Shown piece by piece: positions 1 to 6,706 of a stretch of DNA of 9,384 nucleotides (the first letter of the stretch is position 1; each line of letters opens with the position of its first letter). The position numbers and the translations under genes were made by a program. Under the pieces are notes generated by a model that saw only the letters and a program-made list of their open reading frames with translations, had not been told where the DNA came from and made no database searches. The DNA is from JBEINZ01 sp040377825 (lineage in GTDB: Bacteria; Pseudomonadota; Alphaproteobacteria; Rhizobiales; Ancalomicrobiaceae), in assembly GCA_040377825.1 (NCBI GenBank), contig JBEINZ010000120.1, forward strand, positions 1-9,384, given 5' to 3'.

Positions 1-742
1 GGTCGCCGCGATTGGCATCGTTCCGCTCGACGTGAAGGTGCTCGAGCCCGTGTTGAAGCGCGCCCAGGCCGCCGGCATCAAGGTCATCGCGCATGAAGGC
101 CCGGAGCAGTCTGGCCGTGACTGGAACGTCGACCTGATCGACTCCGTGAAGTTCGGCGAAGTGCAGATGGAAAAGCTGGCCAAGGAAATGGGCGGAAAGG
201 GCGAATACATCGCCTTCGTCGGCACGCTGACCACGCCGTTGCATAACGTCTGGTGCGATGCGGCCATCGCGCTGCAGAAGAAGAAGTTTCCGGAAATGAA
301 GCTGGTCGCCGACCGCTTCCCGGGCGCCGACGAAATCGACACCGCCCAGAAGACCACGCTTGACGCGATCAAGGCCTATCCGAACCTCGGCGGCGTGATC
401 GCCTTTGGTTCGAACGGCCCGATCGGCGCCGGCAATGCCATCAAGCAGCAGAAGCTCGGCAAGAAGATCGCGGTCGTCGGTACGGCTCTTCCGGGGCAGG
501 CCAAGCAGCTGATCACGGACGGCATCATCCGCGAGGCGTTCCTTTGGAACCCGATCGACGCCGGCTACGCCATGGTCGCGCTTGGCAAGCTCGTCCTCGA
601 CGGCAAGGCGATCACTGACGGCATGAACATTCCGGGCGTCGGCAAGGTCTCGGTCGACGTGGCGGGCAAGCTCGTCAAGGCGGACAAGATCATGCAGATC
701 AACAAGGATACCGTTGACGGCCTGATCGCGGTCGGCCTCTGA
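1..742 (+). CDS. Sugar ABC transporter periplasmic substrate-binding protein (3' part)
   Basis: The reading frame is open from base 2, so the gene starts left of the window; the signal peptide and N-terminal lobe start are not visible. About 246 C-terminal residues are seen. They resemble the Peripla_BP_4 family (ribose/rhamnose/AI-2-type binding proteins): a GIVPLD segment followed by VLKRAQAAGIKVIAHE, a GVIAFGSNGPIGAG hinge segment, and AFLWNPIDAGYAMVALGKLVLDGK near the end. Such proteins capture a sugar in the periplasm and deliver it to the membrane permeases. The gene is followed by a strong hairpin and then the ATPase and permease genes of the same transporter class, which supports the call. 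The GTG at base 32 is not a real start, because homologous sequence continues upstream in frame. The ligand cannot be deduced; the downstream kinase suggests a small ketose or polyol. Family call confident, ligand unknown. Confidence 0.92.
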   Translation, partial: VAAIGIVPLDVKVLEPVLKRAQAAGIKVIAHEGPEQSGRDWNVDLIDSVKFGEVQMEKLAKEMGGKGEYIAFVGTLTTPLHNVWCDAAIALQKKKFPEMKLVADRFPGADEIDTAQKTTLDAIKAYPNLGGVIAFGSNGPIGAGNAIKQQKLGKKIAVVGTALPGQAKQLITDGIIREAFLWNPIDAGYAMVALGKLVLDGKAITDGMNIPGVGKVSVDVAGKLVKADKIMQINKDTVDGLIAVGL

Positions 743-774
743 CCGGCGTCTGACTTGGAATATTGACATCGACG

Positions 775-800
775 AAAGGCGGGCTCAATGGCCCGCCTTT
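775..800 (+). terminator. Hairpin between binding-protein and ATPase genes (attenuator or mRNA stabiliser)
   Basis: Perfect 10-bp inverted repeat AAAGGCGGGC / GCCCGCCTTT with a six-base loop (TCAATG), lying 32 bp after the binding-protein stop and 40 bp before the ATPase ATG. The 3' arm ends in TTT followed by CATT, a short and weak U-tract. In binding-protein-dependent transporter operons such hairpins commonly cause partial termination or protect the upstream mRNA, giving more binding protein than membrane components. That role here is inferred from position and structure. Confidence 0.75.
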
Positions 801-840
801 CATTGGATATGTGCGCTCGTGCACTTGGTCCGGAAACAGC

Positions 841-2325
841 ATGGCCGCCTTCCTTCAATTGACCGGCATCTCCAAGAAGTTCGGCGGCGTCCAAGCGCTG
901 CGCGACGTCGACATGACGATCGAGCAGGGTGAGGTGCATTGTCTCGTCGGCGAGAACGGCTCGGGAAAGTCGACCCTCATCAAGATCGTGTCCGGCGTGC
1001 AGCCGCCGGAACCGGGCGGAAAGATCGTCATCGAGGGCCGTGAATACGCATCGCTCGCACCGACGGAGAGTACGCGGGCTGGCATCCAGGTCATTTATCA
1101 AGACCTGTCGCTCTTCCCCAATTTGACGGTCGCGGAGAATATCGCGGTCGGCCGGCATCTTGGCGGCTTGCATTTGGTCAAATGGGCGGCGATCCGCGCC
1201 GCTGCCACACAAGCGATGCGCCGTATCGGCATTGCCCTCGATCTCGACGCGAAAGTCGAAGATTTGACCATCGCAAATCGACAATTGGTCGCCATTTGCC
1301 GCGCGATCGCCGCCGACGCGAAGCTGTTGATCATGGACGAGCCGACGGCATCGCTGACCCGCACCGAAGTCAATTCATTGCTCGGCTTGGTTCGTGAACT
1401 AAAGGCCAAAGGTATCTGTATCGTTTTCGTTTCGCACCGCCTCGACGAAGTTTTGGAAGTGGCCGAACGCGTCACGGTGCTGCGCGACGGACGCAAGGTC
1501 GGAACCTTCGACGCGCGCGACGTCAATGACAAGAAGCTGGCCGTGCTCATGACCGGCAAAGAATTTTCCTACGACCTCAAATCCGTCGATCTGTCGAACA
1601 AGCCGGTGGTGTTTGAGGTCGAGGCGCTGACGAGGACAGGGGAATACGACGACATTTCGTTTAACCTGCGCGCCGGTGAGATCCTCGGGATTACCGGGCT
1701 GCTCGGATCCGGGCGCACGGAACTGGCGCTGTCGCTGTTTGGGATGACGCGCCCCGATTCCGGCACGATCCGCATCGACGGCAAGCCTGTGACGCTGAAG
1801 TCCAATCAGGACGCTATCGAGGCCGGGATAGCCTATGTGTCTGAGGATCGTTTGACGCTCGGTCTCGTGCTCGACCAGTCGATCGCGGCGAACGCCACGG
1901 TAACGATCCTTGAAAAGCTCGCCGGCCGACTGGGTTTGATTGATCCGAAAGATCGTCAGATCATGGTCGACCGTTGGGTAAAAGACCTCTCGATCAAGGT
2001 CTCCGACACTGAAAATCAAGTTCGGACGCTTTCTGGTGGCAACCAGCAACGTGTGGTGCTTGCCAAATGGATGGCGCGTAAGCCGCGCGTGCTGATCCTG
2101 GATAGCCCGACCGTCGGTGTCGACGTCTCCGCCAAGGATGGCATTTACGAGATCGTGAAGCGGCTTGCCGAGGAAGGCGTCGCGGTGATCATGATTTCCG
2201 ACGAGATTCCGGAAGTCTTATACCATTCGCATCGGATCATCGTCATGCGCTCCGGCCGTTTTACCGGGATGCACAATCCAACAAAGACCTCCGAACACGA
2301 TCTGATGGTGGCCGTTAATGCTTGA
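841..2325 (+). CDS. Sugar ABC transporter ATP-binding protein, two fused nucleotide-binding domains
   Basis: A 494-residue protein with the two-domain layout of RbsA/XylG/LsrA-type sugar import ATPases; it sits on the cytoplasmic face and powers the two permeases encoded next. Domain 1 has a canonical Walker A (GENGSGKST, 37-45), Walker B with catalytic Glu (MDEPTASL; D166, E167) and H-loop His199, but a degenerate signature (LTIANRQ, 142-148). Domain 2 has a degenerate Walker A (GLLGSGRTE, 286-294, Arg for Lys), a perfect signature (LSGGNQQ, 397-403), Walker B with Ser422 in place of the catalytic Glu (LDSPT) and Asp454 at the H-loop position. Only one of the two composite ATP sites therefore looks catalytic. 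I chose ATG 841 because homology begins there; the frame is open back to a TTG at 763, but that would translate the upstream hairpin. Its last 8 bases overlap the first permease gene. Sugar specificity unknown. Confidence 0.95.
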   Translation: MAAFLQLTGISKKFGGVQALRDVDMTIEQGEVHCLVGENGSGKSTLIKIVSGVQPPEPGGKIVIEGREYASLAPTESTRAGIQVIYQDLSLFPNLTVAENIAVGRHLGGLHLVKWAAIRAAATQAMRRIGIALDLDAKVEDLTIANRQLVAICRAIAADAKLLIMDEPTASLTRTEVNSLLGLVRELKAKGICIVFVSHRLDEVLEVAERVTVLRDGRKVGTFDARDVNDKKLAVLMTGKEFSYDLKSVDLSNKPVVFEVEALTRTGEYDDISFNLRAGEILGITGLLGSGRTELALSLFGMTRPDSGTIRIDGKPVTLKSNQDAIEAGIAYVSEDRLTLGLVLDQSIAANATVTILEKLAGRLGLIDPKDRQIMVDRWVKDLSIKVSDTENQVRTLSGGNQQRVVLAKWMARKPRVLILDSPTVGVDVSAKDGIYEIVKRLAEEGVAVIMISDEIPEVLYHSHRIIVMRSGRFTGMHNPTKTSEHDLMVAVNA

Positions 2326-3310
2326 AATTTTCATGCGCTTTCGGCGCAGCCACGAGTTCTGGCTGGCCATGGTGATCTTGTTGCTCTGCATCATCCTGAC
2401 CGTTGCCACGGACAGCTTCTTCACGTTGCGTAATCTTTCCGATCTTCTGACTTCGAATGCCTTCATCGGCATTCTCTGCGCGGGCCTGATCGTTGTGCTC
2501 GTGTCCGGCGGTATCGATATCTCGTTCACAGCCACCGCGACCGTCACGCAATATGTCGCGCTCACCATCGCAAACGCTTACGGCGCGACTTGGGTAACCC
2601 TGTTCTTGATGGCCGGCGGCATCGGTATCGTGCTCGGCGCGATCAACGCGATCTTCATCGAGCGTTTCAAGATCCACTCAATCATTGTTTCGATAGCGAC
2701 ACTAAATATTTTCTACGGCTTGCTGATCTATTTCACGCGAGGAAAATATATCTACACCTTGCCCGATTTTTTCACAACGGGCGTCAATTTCTTTGAGTTC
2801 GAATATGACCAGATCCCCTACTCGCTGAATCTCCAGATCCTGTTGCTGGTTGGTTCGTTCCTTTTGACATGGTTCATCTTGAACCGAACCAATGTCGGGC
2901 GACAGATCTATGCCATGGGCGGCAATCCGGACGCGGCCAAGCGGCTCGGCTTCTCCACTTTCCGGCTGAACCTCTTTGTCTATTGCTATATGGGGTTCAT
3001 CGCTGGCGTGGCGTCTCTGGCGCAGGCGCAATTCGCGCAATCCGTGGCGCCGACGGTTCTTGTCGGCAAGGAACTGGACGTCCTCGCGGCGGTCGTGCTC
3101 GGCGGCGCGAGCCTTTCCGGGGGCGTCGGCACGGTGCTCGGCACCTTCCTCGGCCTCACGCTGCTCGCGCTTTTGCAGAACGGCCTCGTGCTGATCGGCG
3201 TCTCCTCGTATTATACGCAGTTCGTGACTGGCGCCGTCATCCTGATCTCCGTATCGGCCACCGCCCTTGAGGCGGCCCGGCAGCATCGCTTGAAGAGGGC
3301 CCGCGCATGA
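2318..3310 (+). CDS. Sugar ABC transporter permease (BPD_transp_2 family), first subunit
   Basis: A 330-residue, strongly hydrophobic inner-membrane protein of the ribose/xylose/AI-2-type permease family, forming half of the translocation channel. Hydrophobic stretches start near residues 14-31, 48-65, 93-113, 121-139 and 172-188, with more after 216. Residues 201-211 (GGNPDAAKRLG) match the conserved cytoplasmic loop of this family that contacts the ATPase, and LGGASLSGGVGTVLG (261-275) is the usual C-terminal signature. The short basic tail (RQHRLKRARA) fits a cytoplasmic C-terminus. The ATG overlaps the ATPase stop by 8 bp and lies behind a weak GGTGG, so translational coupling is likely. 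Its stop overlaps the next permease start (ATGA). The length is normal for the family. Confidence 0.93.
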   Translation: MLEIFMRFRRSHEFWLAMVILLLCIILTVATDSFFTLRNLSDLLTSNAFIGILCAGLIVVLVSGGIDISFTATATVTQYVALTIANAYGATWVTLFLMAGGIGIVLGAINAIFIERFKIHSIIVSIATLNIFYGLLIYFTRGKYIYTLPDFFTTGVNFFEFEYDQIPYSLNLQILLLVGSFLLTWFILNRTNVGRQIYAMGGNPDAAKRLGFSTFRLNLFVYCYMGFIAGVASLAQAQFAQSVAPTVLVGKELDVLAAVVLGGASLSGGVGTVLGTFLGLTLLALLQNGLVLIGVSSYYTQFVTGAVILISVSATALEAARQHRLKRARA

Positions 3311-4311
3311 GCACGAAAGTTTCCTCGGCGCGCGGCGGCTTGCAGGCGTTCTTGTTCGGCACCAATGGCTCGCTGACAGCGCTGCTCGTCAGCCTCTTGA
3401 TCGTGTTCACCTTGATCATCGGGCAGAAGTTCCTGTCGCCGACGACACTGCAGTCAATGGCGTTCCAGCTCCCGGAACTCGGCATTCTCTCGCTTGCGAT
3501 GATGATCACGCTGCTGAAGGGCGGCTTGAACCTCTCGATTATCGCCACCGCGAATCTCTGCGCGCTCGCCATGGCTTTTTGCCTGACCCGCCTCGTGCCA
3601 GGCACGGAGGGGCTGACGTCCTATGCCCTGATAGCCGTTTCACTCGCCGCCGGTTTCGTTGTGGCGCTGATTATCGGGCTCATCAACGGCTATGTCATCG
3701 CCTATCTGGGCGTCTCGCCGATCCTCGCGACCCTCGGAACCATGACGTTGGTCAAGGGCCTCGCGATCGGCCTCACGCGCGGCAACGTCATTTCCGGATT
3801 TCCCGAGCCGATCGTTTTCATCGGCAACGGCACGATCGCCGGCGTGCCCTTCGGCATTCTGGTGTTTCTCGCCTGTGCCATCCCCGTATCGATCTGGTTA
3901 TCGCGCACGCCGACCGGCAATGCGATCTATATGATCGGATCGAACGAGAAGGCGACCCGCTATTCCGGCGTGGACACTCGGCGCGTCATGCTGAAGGTTT
4001 ATGTCGCGTCCAGCCTTCTAGCGGCGGTCGCGGCGGTCGTGATGATGTCACGCTTCAATTCGGCGAATGCCAGCTACGGCGAGAGCTACCTTCTCGTTAC
4101 CATCCTCGCGGCCGTGCTCGGCGGGGTCGATCCGTTCGGCGGCGCCGGCAAGGTAATCGGTCTGATCCTGGCGCTCGTGATCCTCCAGGTCATTTCGTCC
4201 GCGTTCAATCTTATGGGTTTGTCGCAGTTCCTGACCCTGTCGATTTGGGGCGCGATCCTGATCGGCGCGACCGCCTTTGCCCTACGCTATCGCAACAAGC
4301 AACGCCGCTGA
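3307..4311 (+). CDS. Sugar ABC transporter permease (BPD_transp_2 family), second subunit
   Basis: A 334-residue integral membrane protein, paralogous to but clearly different from the preceding permease, so the channel is probably a heterodimer. The family loop is GSNEKATRYSG (211-221) and the C-terminal signature LGGVDPFGGAGKVIG (271-285); LGVSPILATLGTMTLVKG (134-151) is also typical of ribose/rhamnose/AI-2-type permeases. Hydrophobic segments run near 23-40, 57-70, 105-125, 181-198, 233-247 and 284-300, with a basic tail (RYRNKQRR). The start ATG overlaps the previous stop by four bases (ATGA) and is preceded by AAGAGG about 8 bases upstream, a good ribosome binding site inside the preceding gene. 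The kinase gene follows after 17 bases, placing transport and phosphorylation in one transcript. Confidence 0.93.
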   Translation: MSTKVSSARGGLQAFLFGTNGSLTALLVSLLIVFTLIIGQKFLSPTTLQSMAFQLPELGILSLAMMITLLKGGLNLSIIATANLCALAMAFCLTRLVPGTEGLTSYALIAVSLAAGFVVALIIGLINGYVIAYLGVSPILATLGTMTLVKGLAIGLTRGNVISGFPEPIVFIGNGTIAGVPFGILVFLACAIPVSIWLSRTPTGNAIYMIGSNEKATRYSGVDTRRVMLKVYVASSLLAAVAAVVMMSRFNSANASYGESYLLVTILAAVLGGVDPFGGAGKVIGLILALVILQVISSAFNLMGLSQFLTLSIWGAILIGATAFALRYRNKQRR

Positions 4312-4328
4312 TCCCTGGAGACCCCGCC

Positions 4329-5330
4329 ATGACCGCGATGAAGAAAATCCTGAATAGCCCGGCCACCTATGTCGACGAGATGCTCGACGGCCTCGTCGCG
4401 GCACATCCAGAGTATTACGCACAGCCCGTTTCGCGCGTGATCACGCGCGCCAGCGGCGCCGTGAAGGGCAAGGTCGGCATCGTGACCGGTGGCGGCTCGG
4501 GCCACTTGCCGGTTTTCACCGGCTATGTCGGCAAGGGCCTGCTCGATGCCTGCGCAATCGGCAACGTCTTCGCCTCGCCATCGTCCGAGCAGATGGCCGA
4601 TGCCATGCGGCACGCCAATGGCGGTGCTGGGGTACTCCGGCTTTATGGCAATTACGGCGGAGATGTCATGAATTTCGACATGGCCGGCGAAATGCTGGAG
4701 ATGGAAGATATCGCCTCGACCACGGTATTGCTGGCCGATGACGTCGTCTCCGCGCCGCTGGCCGAGCGCGCCAAGCGCCGGGGCGTGGCGGGCATGGTCT
4801 ATGCCTTTAAGATCGCCGGTGCCCGCGCCGAGGAAATGGCCGATCTCGCCGAGGTCACACGCATCGCGCAAAAAGCGGCCGACCATTGCTTCTCGATCGG
4901 CATGGCACTGACGCCTTGCACTGTCCCACAGGCCGGCAAGCCGACTTTTTCCATCCCAGACGGCGAGATGGAAATGGGCATGGGTATTCACGGCGAGCCG
5001 GGGATCTACACGTCGCCGATCAAAACGGCCGACGCAATCGTCGACGAAATGATCGAGAAGCTCGACGCGGACCTCAAAATCGACAAGGGCGCGCGGGTGT
5101 CGCTCATGGTCAACTCGCTCGGCGCGACCCCGCCGGAAGAGCTTTACATCATGTATCGCCGCGCCGCCGCGATCATCGCGGCCAAGGGCGCCACCATCGT
5201 CATGCCGCTGGTCGGGCGCTATGCGACCTCCATGGAAATGACCGGCGCGACCATGACGATCTGCCATCTCGACGGCGAGTTGGAGCACTTGCTGAAGGCC
5301 CCAGCCGACTGCGCGTTCTGGCGGGTTTGA
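4329..5330 (+). CDS. dhaK: DhaK-like subunit of a dihydroxyacetone-kinase-family enzyme
   Basis: A 333-residue DAK1-domain protein, the substrate-binding half of a two-subunit ketose kinase. The key residues known from E. coli DhaK (His56, Asp109, His218) are all present with a constant shift of three: His59 in GGGSGH (54-59), Asp112 in NYGGDVMNF, and His221 in MGMGIHGEPG. His218 of E. coli binds the carbonyl substrate covalently, so a ketose or aldose substrate is expected. It differs from typical DhaK after the glycine loop (GHLPVFTGYVG instead of GHEPAH-type) and in NYGGD instead of NYTGD, which suggests a divergent subgroup. The start ATG has a GGAG eight bases upstream. The frame stays open far upstream, but that part is a shadow of the permease gene. 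Expected role: phosphorylation of the imported sugar or its oxidised form together with the DhaL-like partner. Family sure, substrate open (dihydroxyacetone, erythrulose and others). Confidence 0.92.
   Translation: MTAMKKILNSPATYVDEMLDGLVAAHPEYYAQPVSRVITRASGAVKGKVGIVTGGGSGHLPVFTGYVGKGLLDACAIGNVFASPSSEQMADAMRHANGGAGVLRLYGNYGGDVMNFDMAGEMLEMEDIASTTVLLADDVVSAPLAERAKRRGVAGMVYAFKIAGARAEEMADLAEVTRIAQKAADHCFSIGMALTPCTVPQAGKPTFSIPDGEMEMGMGIHGEPGIYTSPIKTADAIVDEMIEKLDADLKIDKGARVSLMVNSLGATPPEELYIMYRRAAAIIAAKGATIVMPLVGRYATSMEMTGATMTICHLDGELEHLLKAPADCAFWRV
4432..4449. repeat. Perfect 18-bp palindrome inside the dhaK-like gene
   Basis: CGCGCGTGATCACGCGCG is identical to its reverse complement. It lies about 100 bases into the DhaK-like coding sequence and encodes part of SRVITRAS. 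It may be a chance product of GC-rich codons or an intragenic protein-binding site; nothing else in the window matches it. Confidence 0.4.
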
Positions 5331-5367
5331 CGGTTCCGATCACCTTACCCCGAAACGGATCAGTGCC

Positions 5368-5976
5368 ATGACGACCTTCACCACCGCCGCGCTTCGCGCC
5401 GTCGCACAGAAGATCGCCGTGGCGACCGACGCAGCGGCAAGCGAACTGAATGCGGCGGACGGCCAGCTCGGCGATGGCGATCTTGGGATCACCGTATCGG
5501 CGGGCTGGAAAGAGATCGCCGACAATGTCGGCAAAATGCCCGATGACGTCGGCATGGCCTTCATGGAGGGCGCCAAAGCCTTCCAGAAGGTTTCGTCGTC
5601 GTCCTACGGCACTTTGACTGCTACCGCCTTCATGGCAGCGGCTAAGGCCTGCAAGGGCCACGAAGCGGTGCCCTTTGCGGAAACCTCCGGATTGGTGGCA
5701 GCTGCCCGCGACGCCATGATGGTACGCGGCAAGGGATCCCTTGGCGACAAGACCGTCCTCGATGCGCTCGATGCCATCGCCAAGGCGACCGCCGGCCTCG
5801 ATGAGCCCGCCGCGTTGCTCGCGGCCGCCGACAGGGCCTGCGATGAAGCCCTTGCCGCGTTCAAGGACAAGCCAAACAAGCTCGGTCGCGCCCGCATGTT
5901 CGCCGAGAAGAGCCAGGGACTCGACGATCCCGGCATGTTGGCCCTTCGCCGCGTGATCGACGGACTGAAGGGCTGA
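5368..5976 (+). CDS. dhaL: DhaL-like nucleotide-binding subunit of a dihydroxyacetone-kinase-family enzyme
   Basis: A 202-residue DAK2-domain protein, the nucleotide-binding partner of the DhaK-like protein; E. coli DhaL has a similar length. The three Mg-binding aspartates of the family (Asp30, 35, 37 in E. coli DhaL) align with Asp31, Asp36 and Asp38 in DGQLGDGDLG. Other family segments are SSSSYGTL (76-83), GKGSLGDKTVLDAL (121-134) and GRARMFAEKSQGLDDPG (173-189). The usual GDGDHG is GDGDLG here, and the SSSSYG loop replaces the more common GASGP-type loop, so it is a divergent member like its partner. It starts 37 bases after the DhaK stop; the ribosome binding site is weak (CGGA). No DhaM gene is seen, so the enzyme probably uses ATP directly rather than PTS phosphate. 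It appears to be the last gene of the operon, although no clear terminator follows. Confidence 0.9.
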   Translation: MTTFTTAALRAVAQKIAVATDAAASELNAADGQLGDGDLGITVSAGWKEIADNVGKMPDDVGMAFMEGAKAFQKVSSSSYGTLTATAFMAAAKACKGHEAVPFAETSGLVAAARDAMMVRGKGSLGDKTVLDALDAIAKATAGLDEPAALLAAADRACDEALAAFKDKPNKLGRARMFAEKSQGLDDPGMLALRRVIDGLKG

Positions 5977-6043
5977 TCGCAATTTTCCACCAATGGTCGC
6001 GTTGACGGCTCAAAAGCGAGGGTGCGGAAGTTAAAGTTATTTG

Positions 6044-6059
6044 CTAAGACTCCGTTAAC
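6044..6059 (+). promoter_or_regulatory. Candidate CtrA-type box (one mismatch)
   Basis: CTAAGACTCCGTTAAC fits the alphaproteobacterial CtrA consensus TTAA-N7-TTAA(C) with one mismatch, in the first half. It ends 41 bases before the ATG of the membrane-anchored unknown protein. The right half also forms a small palindrome CCGTTAACGG (6052-6061). A single near-match in about 120 bases of intergenic DNA could be chance. I see no convincing -35/-10 pair nearby. Confidence 0.35.
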
Positions 6060-6100
6060 GGTCCTACCCGGGCCGCCTAACAATCGGACGGGTGACGGCG

Positions 6101-6706
6101 ATGACGGAGCCATCGATTCAGGCCGAGCGGCAAAACGTACGCAGTCTTCAAGATGCGATTCGCAAAATGCGGATTGTTGCGACCGAGCGGGCCGACGTAT
6201 TGACCGATCTGGCCGCGGCGGAAAAAGCCCGGCTTCAACTTCTGTCCGAAGAACTCACGGACGTTTTCAAAAGCGTTCCTATCGACACGGATTTCTTTGC
6301 CTTCACCGTGTCAGGCGGCGAGACTCCCCGCCTTTGGATCGACATGACCAGCCATGTCGCAATGGCACGCGATCGACGCACCTACCGCTTCCTGAAGGAT
6401 ACGCGCCTTGGGCGTACCGTAATCTTGGAAAGCGCGGTTCTCGATGATATGGCCGACTGCATCACCAACTATGTGGCCGAGCGGATTATAGAGCGTGAAC
6501 GTGCGCTCGAGGCTGACTGGATGACAAATCGGGCGAGAACTGTTTCGACCCCGATCGGCGCCGAGCCTCCAAAGGATGCAGCGAAGGCAAAGCCGCGCAA
6601 GTCGGACGCTCCCAAGCTCGGTGCGGGCCGAATATTGCTGACGTTCCTGCTCGGCGCGGCAGTCGGCGTCGCCACACTGGTGGCTTGGGCTTGGTTCAGG
6701 ACGTGA
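6101..6706 (+). CDS. Unrecognised protein with C-terminal membrane anchor
   Basis: A 201-residue protein I do not recognise by name. The N-terminal 70 residues are charged and helix-prone (QDAIRKMRIVATERADVLT, AAAEKARLQLLSEELTDVF), possibly a short coiled coil. The middle is a mixed region with TDFFAFTVSGGETPRLWIDM and TYRFLKDTRLGRTVILES. A Pro/Ala/Lys-rich linker (about 150-175) leads to one strong hydrophobic segment at about 178-199 (ILLTFLLGAAVGVATLVAWAWF) at the very end. With the basic linker in front, the body is predicted to be cytoplasmic with a tail anchor in the inner membrane. I prefer ATG 6101 (GGACGG nine bases upstream) over GTG 6092, which would overlap that site. Codon use matches the neighbours, so it is a real gene. 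It is separated from dhaL by 124 bases and is convergent with the phosphoesterase gene. Confidence 0.85.
   Translation: MTEPSIQAERQNVRSLQDAIRKMRIVATERADVLTDLAAAEKARLQLLSEELTDVFKSVPIDTDFFAFTVSGGETPRLWIDMTSHVAMARDRRTYRFLKDTRLGRTVILESAVLDDMADCITNYVAERIIERERALEADWMTNRARTVSTPIGAEPPKDAAKAKPRKSDAPKLGAGRILLTFLLGAAVGVATLVAWAWFRT

Noticed and set aside
763..791. TTGACA at 763-768 as a -35 box for the ATPase gene
   Set aside because: The matching -10 position reads CAATGG and falls inside the hairpin; no acceptable -10 is found at normal spacing.
763..840. Longer ATPase start at TTG 763
   Set aside because: The added 26 residues include translation through the perfect hairpin at 775-800 and look nothing like the family; homology starts at ATG 841.
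3579..4328. 583-residue extended form of the DhaK-like protein
   Set aside because: The upstream 250 codons are an out-of-frame reading of the permease gene, rich in Arg/Asp/His; the real start at 4329 has a GGAG and begins the DAK domain.
4287..5288. Long - strand ORF antisense to the kinase gene
   Set aside because: Shadow ORF typical of GC-rich third positions; His/Arg/Gly-rich composition and no recognisable domain, whereas the + strand has a full enzyme.
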